Source of the DNA: AP-15 sp963796155
Lineage (GTDB): Bacteria; Pseudomonadota; Alphaproteobacteria; ATCC43930; CGMCC-115725
Reading direction: 5' to 3'
Length of the DNA stretch: 64,000 nt
Assembly (NCBI GenBank): GCA_963796155.1
Contig: CAWCKT010000001.1
Coordinates: 62,001-126,000 of the forward strand
Positions 16,176 through 24,094 of this stretch are shown piece after piece; position 1 is the stretch's first letter; every line of letters begins with the position of its first letter. A program made the position numbers and the translations under genes. The notes below the pieces were generated by a model, which was not told where the DNA came from, did not search any database, and saw only the letters and a list, made by a program, of their open reading frames with translations.

Positions 16176-17636
16176 GTGGCGTTCAACTCGACAGTGTTCC
16201 AAAAGGAAAGGATCGTCCTCGGCGGCACCGAGGAATGGATTGTCCGCGGCGGCCGTCATCTCTTCCCGCTGCTGCCCAAAGCCTTTGCCGGAATCCGCCA
16301 GATCGGCGTGATCGGCTGGTCCTCGCAGGGGCCGGCGCAGGCGCAAAACCTCCGCGAGTCGCTCGCCGGCAGCGGCATCCGCGTCAAGGTCGGGCTGCGC
16401 GCCGGCTCGGAATCGATCGGCAACGTCGAAAAGGCCGGCTTTACCGAAGCCAACGGGACGCGCGGCGAGATGTACGACGTGATCGCCGGATCCGACCTCG
16501 TCCTGCTGCTGATCTCCGACGCGGCTCAGGCCGATAATTTCGATCAGATCATGGCGGCGATCCGCCCGGGTGCGACCCTCGGGCTGTCGCACGGTTTTCT
16601 CGTGGCCTACGTCAAGAGTTCCGGTAAGGCCTTTCGCAACGACATCAACATCATCGGGGTGTGCCCGAAAGGGATGGGACCGTCGGTGCGGCGGCTATAC
16701 GAGCAGGGCCGGGAAATCAACGGTGCCGGAATCAATTGCAGTTTCGCCGTGCATCAGGACATCGACGGCAAGGCGACCGACTATGCCTTGGCCTGGGCCA
16801 TCGGTCTCGGCTCCCCGTGCACCTTCGAGACGACCTTAGAATTCGAGTACAAGTCAGACATTTTCGGCGAACGCGGCATCCTGCTCGGTGCGGTTCACGG
16901 CATCTGTGAGAGCCTCTACCGCTGGTACCGCGGCCACGGGCGCCAGCCGGACGACGCCTTTCTCAACTCAGCCAGGAGCATCACGGGCGCCATCAGCAAG
17001 CAGATATCGGCGGCGGGTCTTCTCGGAACCTACGAAGCGCTCGACGAGGGCGGCCGGCAGCTCTTCAAAAAAGCCTATTGCGCTTGTTATGGGCCGGCTG
17101 CGGACATCCTCACCGAGATCTATGACGAGGTGGAGAGCGGCAACGAGATCCGCAGCGTCGTCGGCGCGGCGCATCGGCTCAGCCGCTTTCCAATGAGCGA
17201 GATCGCCGGCACCGAGATGTGGCAGGTCGGCCGCTCGCTGCGCAGCAATCGCCAGTCGGAAATCGATCCGGTGACCGCCGGCGTCTATGTCGCAACGATG
17301 ATGGCGCAGGTCGATATCCTGTGCCAGAAGGGACATCCCTATTCCGAGATCGTCAACGAATCGATCATTGAAGCGATCGATTCCCTCAATCCCTACATGG
17401 ATTTTAAGGACGTCGCCTACATGGTCGACAACTGCTCGACCACGGCACGGCTGGGCGCTCGAAAATGGGCGCCTCGTTTCGACTATGCAATGACGCAGAG
17501 CGTGCTTCCGGCGCTCGAAGGCTCCAAGGCGCAGGACGACGCCTTGTTCCAACGCTTTCTCGACAGCGAGGTGCACCAAGCGCTGTCAGTATGCCTGGAC
17601 TTGCGCCCTCCGGTGGCGATCGCGGTGCTGAGTTAG
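16176..17636 (+). CDS. ilvC: Ketol-acid reductoisomerase, plant-type long form
   Basis: A 486-residue enzyme of branched-chain amino acid synthesis that isomerises and reduces acetolactate or acetohydroxybutyrate with NADPH and Mg2+. The Rossmann part has QIGVIGWSSQGPAQAQNLRE, then CPKGMGPSVRRLYEQGREIN, and the C-terminal helical part has EYKSDIFGERGILLGAVHGI and YMVDNCSTTARLGARKWAPR. These stretches look like plant plastid KARI rather than the 340-residue bacterial class I or the E. coli class II enzyme. The GTG at 16176 has AGGAGG eight bases upstream. No ilvBN or ilvD is adjacent. Confidence 0.92.
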   Translation: MAFNSTVFQKERIVLGGTEEWIVRGGRHLFPLLPKAFAGIRQIGVIGWSSQGPAQAQNLRESLAGSGIRVKVGLRAGSESIGNVEKAGFTEANGTRGEMYDVIAGSDLVLLLISDAAQADNFDQIMAAIRPGATLGLSHGFLVAYVKSSGKAFRNDINIIGVCPKGMGPSVRRLYEQGREINGAGINCSFAVHQDIDGKATDYALAWAIGLGSPCTFETTLEFEYKSDIFGERGILLGAVHGICESLYRWYRGHGRQPDDAFLNSARSITGAISKQISAAGLLGTYEALDEGGRQLFKKAYCACYGPAADILTEIYDEVESGNEIRSVVGAAHRLSRFPMSEIAGTEMWQVGRSLRSNRQSEIDPVTAGVYVATMMAQVDILCQKGHPYSEIVNESIIEAIDSLNPYMDFKDVAYMVDNCSTTARLGARKWAPRFDYAMTQSVLPALEGSKAQDDALFQRFLDSEVHQALSVCLDLRPPVAIAVLS

Positions 17637-17642
17637 CGGGTT

Positions 17643-18125
17643 CGCAGCCGTCCCAAATCCGTCCTCGAGATCAGCGGCAGCTTCGGCACGGTCGTCGGGT
17701 TCGTCCACGACTGGGCCAACCCGGAGAACACGATGCGCAGCCGGGACATGGTGGCGCGCTACGTGGTACCGGAGATCAGCGGCTATCTCGTCGGTCTGCG
17801 CAAATCACAGGACTTCGTCGCCACCAACCGTGGCGTATTCGACCGCGCCAAAGAAGCCATCATGTCAAAGATCAACGAAAACGAGGCCGCGGTCGCCGCG
17901 CTCGCGGTCACCAAGTCGCCGAGGCTGAGCGCATCGGCGAGCAATGTGCCCGATCTCGACCAGGCCCGCGCGTTGATGAAAGCGCGAAACAGAACGTCGA
18001 CGGCTGGGTCGGCGGATCAACTCACCTTGACCAGTTTCTGCAGGCTCCTAAGGCCCGGCGGCAACTGCTCGCCTTTGGCGCGGACGCGGCGCCCCCAATT
18101 GGTGAACGACACCTCGCCGACATAG
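17643..18125 (+). pseudogene. C-terminal remnant of a luciferase-like flavin monooxygenase
   Basis: Immediately after the ilvC stop, in the same frame, the translation reads LEISGSFGTVVGFVHDWANP and then MVARYVVPEISGYLVGLRKS. This resembles the last 80-100 residues of LLM-class flavin-dependent oxidoreductases (limonene-monooxygenase type). The N-terminal barrel with the flavin site is missing and there is no start codon or ribosome site of its own. The recognisable part ends near 17930, and the frame runs on into the convergent NHL gene. A dead fragment. Confidence 0.6.
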
Positions 18126-18988
18126 ATGTCGCCGTGCCGGTCGACGGCGATGCCGTGGGGCGAGATGAACTGGCCTGGGTCGAGCCCCGCATGAGCGTGG
18201 CCGAGCCGCGCCAAGAGCTCGCCCTTATGGGTGTAGATGCTGACCCGCGGGCCGCAATTCGGCAGGTCGATGTTGACCGCCATGTCGGGCCCGATCTCGC
18301 CGATGAAGAAGCGCGGCGTCTTCGTCCCGCTCTCCATGTAGAGGCCGGAGGGACGGTGCATGTTGTTCCACTGCGTCTCGTACCTGCCGTTGCCGTCGAA
18401 CACCTGGACGCGGTGGTTTTCCCGGTCGGCGACATAGACCCAGCCGTCGGGATCGCAGCAGATGTTGTGGGCGATGTTGAACTGGCCGGGATCGGTGCCG
18501 GGTTCGCCCCACGAAAACAGGCGCTCGCCGTCCGGCGTGTACTTGTGGACGCGGGAGTTGCCGTAGCCGTCGGAGATGTAGAGGTCGCCCTGCGGCGAGA
18601 GTGCGGTATGGGTGCAGCGGTGAAATGGCTCGCCGCTCATATAGGGGGCGGGTTTGCCGGGGATGCCGATGGTCAGCAAGACCTTGCCGTCGAGCCTACA
18701 TTGGCGGACCGTGTGGTCGCCGTCGTCGGTCAGCCAGATCGTGTCGTCCGGCGCCATGTGCACTCCATGCGGCCGCACGAAAATATCCTCGCCCCATGAG
18801 CGCAAGAAGTTGCCGTCGCGATCGAACACGCACATCGGGTGCTTGCCGCGGTTGAAGGCATAGACATTGTCATGTCGGTCGACACCGACCGCCGCGACAT
18901 CCGCGTTGAACTCCATGCCGGGGGGCAGCTTCGCCCAATCGTCGCGGACCTCGTAGCGGTAGCCGTCCGTACCAAGGATGACAGGCAT
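18017..18988 (-). CDS. NHL-repeat / peptidyl-hydroxyglycine lyase-like beta-propeller
   Basis: A 323-residue propeller made of repeats such as DRHDNVYAFNRGKHPMCVFD, SPQGDLYISDGYGNSRVHKY, DPDGWVYVADRENHRVQVFD and DRHGDIYVGEVSFTNWGRR. This is the pattern of NHL proteins related to the amidating lyase domain (PAL) family. No signal peptide is evident with the ATG at 18988. Function unknown; similar bacterial proteins are often near catabolic genes. It is transcribed away from rnpB. Confidence 0.8.
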   Translation of the reverse strand: MPVILGTDGYRYEVRDDWAKLPPGMEFNADVAAVGVDRHDNVYAFNRGKHPMCVFDRDGNFLRSWGEDIFVRPHGVHMAPDDTIWLTDDGDHTVRQCRLDGKVLLTIGIPGKPAPYMSGEPFHRCTHTALSPQGDLYISDGYGNSRVHKYTPDGERLFSWGEPGTDPGQFNIAHNICCDPDGWVYVADRENHRVQVFDGNGRYETQWNNMHRPSGLYMESGTKTPRFFIGEIGPDMAVNIDLPNCGPRVSIYTHKGELLARLGHAHAGLDPGQFISPHGIAVDRHGDIYVGEVSFTNWGRRVRAKGEQLPPGLRSLQKLVKVS

Positions 18989-19049
18989 GGCGGTTCCCCT
19001 CTGTCCTCGCAGATACGCCGGGCTGATTATAAAAGCGTCGGCGGGAGCT

Positions 19050-19078
19050 TTGACAGAGGCATGGCGGCTGCCCAAATC
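19050..19078 (+). promoter_or_regulatory. Sigma-70 type promoter of rnpB
   Basis: TTGACA, a 17-base spacer and CAAATC place the start of transcription at about 19085-19086, which coincides with the first base of the RNase P RNA P1 helix. Confidence 0.7.
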
Positions 19079-19085
19079 TCTCATT

Positions 19086-19502
<417 letters not shown>

Positions 19503-19720
19503 CTGCCCGGGCGGTGGACGCTTCAGCGGATCAATTCGGGATAAGTGCTTTTTCCAGGGGACAACCGTGTGCATCGCCGATTTCGCGGTTGCTTGTCGGA
19601 GCGGACCGCGTAGCGTTGCCGATCGTGTGGTCGACACGCTGTGTTTCGCGGCTGTGACCCGGGGATAGGGAGTGAAGCGGGGGTACGCGAGGCGTCTCGT
19701 CACACACAGGGGGAAGGCGC

Positions 19721-19755
19721 GGGCGATCCCATCGGGTCGCCCGTTCCTTTTTGGC
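19721..19755 (+). terminator. Intrinsic terminator about 220 bases after rnpB
   Basis: GGGCGATCC and GGGTCGCCC pair (one G:U) around CATC, followed by GTTCCTTTTT. It could end an extended rnpB precursor or a separate small transcript from 19503-19720, a stretch with no recognisable gene. Confidence 0.65.
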
Positions 19756-19774
19756 TCGTCACGGGCATATTCTT

Positions 19775-19792
19775 ATGCCATATTTTTGGCAT
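19775..19792. promoter_or_regulatory. Palindromic operator candidate upstream of the RHH gene
   Basis: ATGCCA-TATTTT-TGGCAT is a perfect inverted repeat about 30 bases before the start of the small ribbon-helix-helix protein. It would suit autoregulation by that protein. Confidence 0.45.
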
Positions 19793-19822
19793 TCTATTCC
19801 TAAGTGTTGAGCGGCGGCGGCC

Positions 19823-20047
19823 ATGGCGAGAGACGCAAATCCGTTAAAATCCGAGCTCATCACGCTCTCGTTGAACGTTCAAACCGTCTGGTATCTGGAT
19901 CGCCTGGTTGAGACTGGTCTCTATGGGAACAACCGAACGGAAGCGGCGCGAGTAGCTTTGTATGATCATTGCAAGCTGCTGATCGCCGACCGGAGATTGG
20001 ACCTGGCCCCACAATTGCCCAGCAAGGAGGTCGCCGAGACGCGATGA
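19823..20047 (+). CDS. Small ribbon-helix-helix type protein
   Basis: A 74-residue protein. Its first half, SELITLSLNVQTVWYLDRLV then ETGLYGNNRTEAARVAL, is the beta-strand plus two-helix pattern of MetJ/Arc-type RHH DNA-binding proteins, with the G-x-x-R-xE-A turn between helices. The C-terminal half is unrecognised. It lies directly before the dcw cluster but has its own palindrome and is separated from mraZ by the mraZ promoter. Probably a small transcriptional regulator; target unknown. Confidence 0.7.
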   Translation: MARDANPLKSELITLSLNVQTVWYLDRLVETGLYGNNRTEAARVALYDHCKLLIADRRLDLAPQLPSKEVAETR

Positions 20048-20183
20048 CGCGCTTCCGGCCGCGCCCGCCCGTCGCTCACTAATCCCGCTTTTGTGAGTGG
20101 TAGGAGATCAGCGACTAAATGTTGTGGTTGGAACAGACAGGCCACAGCCATTGCAAAATCCACGGTTTTATTTCGAAAAACCA

Positions 20184-20212
20184 TTGACACCCATATCATA
20201 CCATGTCATACC
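20184..20212 (+). promoter_or_regulatory. Putative dcw operon promoter (Pmra)
   Basis: A perfect TTGACA is followed after 17 bases by the weak -10 CATACC. It lies 100-130 bases before mraZ and is overlain by the phased repeats described separately. No other good promoter is seen before mraZ. Confidence 0.5.
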
Positions 20213-20223
20213 ACGTTTACCCA
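20189..20223 (-). promoter_or_regulatory. Four 10-bp-phased MraZ-box-like repeats
   Basis: On the minus strand the sequence reads TGGGT, TGGTA, TGGTA, TGGGT with exactly five bases between each, a 10-base period (plus-strand starts 20189, 20199, 20209, 20219). Known MraZ operators are series of TGGGN-type repeats with short fixed spacing upstream of mraZ. The array covers the promoter spacer, -10 and start point, as expected for repression of the dcw operon by its first gene product. Confidence 0.6.
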
Positions 20224-20311
20224 TGGACGGGCACTGCAGATGGGGGGAACTTCGGCAGTGCCTATCGGGCGCCCCTTGCCGAGCGTCCACGGGAGAGCGT
20301 TGGGGGAAGAA

Positions 20312-20782
20312 GTGGCACTCTTCATGTCCACTTATGTGAACAAGGTCGACCGCAAGGGGCGGGTTTCAGTGCCGGCGACCTTTCGCACAGCCCTAGCCGA
20401 TCTTAGCTTCGACGGCATCGTCGCTTTCCCCTCCTTGGACTACGAGGCGCTCGAAGGAACCGGTATCGATCGCATGGAGGCAATTTCCACCAGGCTCGAC
20501 GAACTCGAGCAACCGGAAGAGCAGCAGAGCCTGGCGACGCTGATCCTCGCCCGATCGCAGCGGCTGCCTTTCGATCCGGAGGGGCGGATCGTCCTGCCCG
20601 AAAAGTTCGCTGCACATGCGCACATTACCGAGAGCGCGGCCTTTGTCGGGCTCGGCCCGAGCTTCCAGATTTGGGAGCCCAATCGGTTTGCGGAGCACGA
20701 GGCAGCCTTGCTCGAACGCGCCCGTAGGCAAGGGACGAGAATGCCGCCGCTCGGCAGCCTTGCCGGCCGGCGCCGCCAATGA
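20312..20782 (+). CDS. mraZ: Transcriptional regulator MraZ
   Basis: A 156-residue AbrB-like regulator with two MraZ repeats: VNKVDRKGRVSVPATFRTAL at about 8-27 and QRLPFDPEGRIVLPEKFAAH at about 87-106. It forms ring oligomers that bind direct repeats in its own promoter. The GTG at 20312 is chosen because GGGGGA lies upstream and it gives the family start MALFMSTYVNKVD; an ATG four codons later is possible. First gene of the dcw operon. The stop overlaps rsmH by four bases. Confidence 0.95.
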   Translation: MALFMSTYVNKVDRKGRVSVPATFRTALADLSFDGIVAFPSLDYEALEGTGIDRMEAISTRLDELEQPEEQQSLATLILARSQRLPFDPEGRIVLPEKFAAHAHITESAAFVGLGPSFQIWEPNRFAEHEAALLERARRQGTRMPPLGSLAGRRRQ

Positions 20783-21816
20783 CCGGGCGGCACGCTGACC
20801 GGTCCCGCCTGGAACCGTCGGACGCGCCAAGACAGACAGCGCACATTCCCGTCCTGCTGGACGCCGTGCTCGCCGCGTTGGCGCCGCGTGACGATGCCGT
20901 CTACGTCGACGCAACCTTCGGCGGAGGCGGCTACAGCGCGGAGTTGCTCACCGCGGCACGCTGCCGCGTCTTCGGGATTGACCGCGACCCCGATGCGGTG
21001 CGGCGCGGGCACGATCTGGCCGAGCGTTTTTGCGGACGACTGACGATCATCGAGGGGCGTTTCGGCGAGATGGTTCGCCTGCTCGCCCCTGTGACCATCG
21101 AGCCGATCGCCGGCATCGCTTTTGATCTCGGCGTCTCCTCGGCGCAGCTAGATACCTCCGAGCGCGGTTTTTCGTTTCGCTTTGACGGGCCGCTCGATAT
21201 GCGAATGAGCCGCGAGGGTCCGAGCGCCGCGGATCTGATTGCGTCCCTGTCCGAGCGCCAGCTCGCCGAGCTGATCCGTGATTTCGGCGAGGAACGCTTC
21301 GCCCGCCGCGTTGCCCGCGCGATAGCGGCAGTACAGCATTGCCGGCCTATTCGGCGCACGATCGAGCTCGCCGAGATCGTGCGCGGCGCCGTGCCAAAAT
21401 CCGAGCCGGGGCAGGATCCGGCAACTCGGACTTTCCAGGCCCTCCGTATCGCCGTCAATGACGAACTCGGCGAGCTGGATCGCGGGCTTGCTGCGGCCGA
21501 GCAGCTGCTGATGCCCGGCGGTCGGCTCGTGGTGGTCTCGTTTCATTCGCTCGAGGACCGGCGGGTCAAGCAATTTCTGCAGCGGCGCAGCCAGGGGGCG
21601 CCGAGAACCTCGCGTCATGCGCCCAGTCCGGTCGACGCCCCGGCGCCGAGCTTCAAATTGCTGGGGCGCCGGCCGGTCAGGCCCGATGCCGCCGAAATCG
21701 CTCGCAATCCCCGTGCGCGGGCGGCGCGGCTGCGAGTAGCGGAGCGGAGCGCAGAACCCGCTTGGCAGCCGGGTCTCGCAGGTCCCGATCGTCACCGGAG
21801 AAGGCAAGCGGGATGA
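20779..21816 (+). CDS. rsmH: 16S rRNA m4C1402 methyltransferase RsmH
   Basis: A 345-residue SAM-dependent enzyme that N4-methylates C1402 of 16S rRNA. It shows HIPVLLDAVLAAL at the start, the SAM loop VDATFGGGGYSAELL, FDLGVSSAQLDTSERGFSF, ATRTFQALRIAVNDEL and VVVSFHSLEDRRVKQFL, all diagnostic. It is longer at the C-terminus than E. coli RsmH (313), with a basic tail. Overlaps mraZ and ftsL by four bases each. Confidence 0.97.
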   Translation: MTGRHADRSRLEPSDAPRQTAHIPVLLDAVLAALAPRDDAVYVDATFGGGGYSAELLTAARCRVFGIDRDPDAVRRGHDLAERFCGRLTIIEGRFGEMVRLLAPVTIEPIAGIAFDLGVSSAQLDTSERGFSFRFDGPLDMRMSREGPSAADLIASLSERQLAELIRDFGEERFARRVARAIAAVQHCRPIRRTIELAEIVRGAVPKSEPGQDPATRTFQALRIAVNDELGELDRGLAAAEQLLMPGGRLVVVSFHSLEDRRVKQFLQRRSQGAPRTSRHAPSPVDAPAPSFKLLGRRPVRPDAAEIARNPRARAARLRVAERSAEPAWQPGLAGPDRHRRRQAG

Positions 21817-22322
21817 TCAAGCTCAGCACTTTGTTTTGGCTCGTTCTCGTTTCGACGGCCGGCTTTGCCATGTTTGCTGTCAAGTACGGGGTTCAGTCCT
21901 TGGAAGACGAACTCAACCAAATCAGGACAGCGACTATGGCGGAGCAGCACGCGATCCGCACGGACGAGGCCGAGTGGGCTTATCTGACCCGACCGGATAC
22001 CCTCGATGAGATGAACCGGCGTTATCTGTCGCTCGGACCGATCGCTACCAAGCAACTCCGTGTCACTCTTACCGACATCCCACTGCGTGCCCCTGCTCCG
22101 GTGCCGGTCGACACCCCCGTCGTAGCCGCCGCGGAGCCCCCGGTGGAGAGCGCGCCGCCCTCCATGGCGGCAACGCCGATCACGCCGGCGTCGCTCGAAA
22201 GACCGGCGGGAGTTTCGACAGTCGTCAAGCCGGCGCCGGCGAGGGTGACGACCAAGCCGATCATGCCGCGGCACCCGAAATCGCTTGATGAATTGATCGC
22301 GCAGGTCGCAGCGAGCCGGTAA
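21813..22322 (+). CDS. ftsL: Cell division protein FtsL
   Basis: A 169-residue bitopic protein: a short cytoplasmic start, one membrane helix (LSTLFWLVLVSTAGFAMFAV), then a periplasmic coiled coil (VQSLEDELNQIRTATMAEQH) with the alphaproteobacterial FtsL end TLDEMNRRYLSLGPI. A Pro/Ala-rich tail of about 80 residues follows and is unusually long. FtsL forms the FtsQLB complex that activates FtsWI. Identified by topology and position between rsmH and ftsI. The ATG overlaps the rsmH stop (ATGA). Confidence 0.88.
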   Translation: MIKLSTLFWLVLVSTAGFAMFAVKYGVQSLEDELNQIRTATMAEQHAIRTDEAEWAYLTRPDTLDEMNRRYLSLGPIATKQLRVTLTDIPLRAPAPVPVDTPVVAAAEPPVESAPPSMAATPITPASLERPAGVSTVVKPAPARVTTKPIMPRHPKSLDELIAQVAASR

Positions 22323-24094
22323 TGGTCGCGACACAAAGTTTCGACGACAATCCATGCCGTCCCCGGCATTTCAAGCCGCCGCCCTGCGCCCCCGTCATCG
22401 CCGACGGTCCGGCGACACAGGCACTCGAGGCCTGCCGCACTCGGCTTCTCGTGACTGGTGCCTTGTTTGCCTTTGTCTTCACGGTGGTCGCACTGCGAGT
22501 CACCGACGTCGCGCTATTCGGCGGCGGCGCCGCCGAACCGTACATCGGCCGGTTTCACGTCGCGACCCCTCCGGCGCCTAGCCGCGCCGACATTATCGAC
22601 CGCACAGGAGAGCTGCTCGCGGCGACACTCGACAGCCCGTCTCTCTACGCCAATCCGAAGCAGGTCATCGACGCCGCCGAGGCTGCTCGCAAACTCTGCC
22701 AAGTATTCCCGAAACTCGACGGCGCCGAAGTCTATGCCAAGCTGACCTCAGGAAAGAGCTTCGTATGGGTCAAGCGCCACCTGACCCCCCGCGAGCAATA
22801 CGATGTCAATCAGCTGGGAATACCGGGTCTAGAGTTCGAACATGAGGATCGCCGGGTATACCCCGATCGCAGTCTGATGGCGCATGTCGTCGGTTACACC
22901 GGCATCGACAACGCGGGCTTCGCAGGGATTGAGCGCGGTCTCGACGACGTCCTGAAGCAGCGCACGGAGCCCTTGCAGCTGTCGATTGACCTCCGCCTGC
23001 AATACATTCTTCACGAGGAATTGCAGCGCGTCATTGATGATTTCACGGCAAGAGGCGGAGCCGGGCTGATCATGGACGTCAACACCGGGGAGATCCTGGC
23101 GATGGCGTCGCTGCCCGATTTCGATCCGAACCGCCCCGGCGCGCCGGATCCCGACCATCCCACCATTCCGCTCGCTGACAGGATGTTCAACCGGAATACG
23201 CTCGGCGTTTACGAGCTCGGTTCGATCTTCAAAATCTTCACCGTGGCGATGGCCCTGGACGACGGAACGTCTACATTGACCAGCACCTATGATGCTACTC
23301 ATCCGATCAGGATCGGACGCTTCACGATCTCGGATTATCATGGCAAGCATCGAGTGCTGAGCGTCCCTGAGATCCTGATGTATTCCTCGAACATCGGGGC
23401 CGCGCGGATGGCGGTTGCCGCCGGCGCCGAAAGGCAGGAAGCGTTCCTCGCGCGGCTTGGTCTGTTAAAGACGCCGAAGATCGAGGTCTCAGAAGTGGCG
23501 GCACCGCACTATCCGGCAAAGTGGCGCGAGGTCAATGTGATGACCATCGCCTTTGGCCACGGAATCTCGGTGACCCCGCTGAGCTTTGCCACCGCTGCAT
23601 CGGCACTCGTGAATGGCGGGATCCTTCGCCAGCCTACTCTTGTTAAGCTGCCAACCGGACACGCTCCGCCGGGTCAACAGGTGATTTCACCGAAGACCTC
23701 GGAACAAATGCGCAAGCTGATGCGATTGGTGGTTGAACACGGGACCGGTACGATGGCCGCTGCCCCAGGGTATGTCGTCGGCGGCAAAACCGGAACGGCG
23801 GACAAGATTCAAGGCAGGCACTATGCCGAGAGAAAACTGCTTTCGAGCTTTGTCGGGGTTTTTCCTATCAACGACCCGAAATATCTCATCCTGACGATGG
23901 TCGACGAGCCGCACCCGAACAAGCAGAGCCACGGCTACGCCACCGCTGGCTGGACCGTGGCCCCGGCAACCAGCCGGATAATCCAACGGATCGCGCCCCT
24001 TCTCGGAGTGCAGCCGGTTGACGAGGCTGCGCCCGAAGTGCAGCGAGCACTGATGGTCGAAAGCCTGCAGGGTAAGCGGATTGAAGCTTACTGA
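22322..24094 (+). CDS. ftsI: Peptidoglycan transpeptidase FtsI (PBP3)
   Basis: A 590-residue class B penicillin-binding protein, the septal DD-transpeptidase. One membrane helix near residues 43-62, then the pedestal domain with RADIIDRTGELLA. The transpeptidase domain has the active serine in LGSIFKIFTV (SIFK), the second motif in MYSSN (SSN) and GGKTGTAD (KTG). The start codon shares a base with the ftsL stop. Substrate is lipid II at the division site, with partner FtsW. Confidence 0.97.
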   Translation: MVATQSFDDNPCRPRHFKPPPCAPVIADGPATQALEACRTRLLVTGALFAFVFTVVALRVTDVALFGGGAAEPYIGRFHVATPPAPSRADIIDRTGELLAATLDSPSLYANPKQVIDAAEAARKLCQVFPKLDGAEVYAKLTSGKSFVWVKRHLTPREQYDVNQLGIPGLEFEHEDRRVYPDRSLMAHVVGYTGIDNAGFAGIERGLDDVLKQRTEPLQLSIDLRLQYILHEELQRVIDDFTARGGAGLIMDVNTGEILAMASLPDFDPNRPGAPDPDHPTIPLADRMFNRNTLGVYELGSIFKIFTVAMALDDGTSTLTSTYDATHPIRIGRFTISDYHGKHRVLSVPEILMYSSNIGAARMAVAAGAERQEAFLARLGLLKTPKIEVSEVAAPHYPAKWREVNVMTIAFGHGISVTPLSFATAASALVNGGILRQPTLVKLPTGHAPPGQQVISPKTSEQMRKLMRLVVEHGTGTMAAAPGYVVGGKTGTADKIQGRHYAERKLLSSFVGVFPINDPKYLILTMVDEPHPNKQSHGYATAGWTVAPATSRIIQRIAPLLGVQPVDEAAPEVQRALMVESLQGKRIEAY

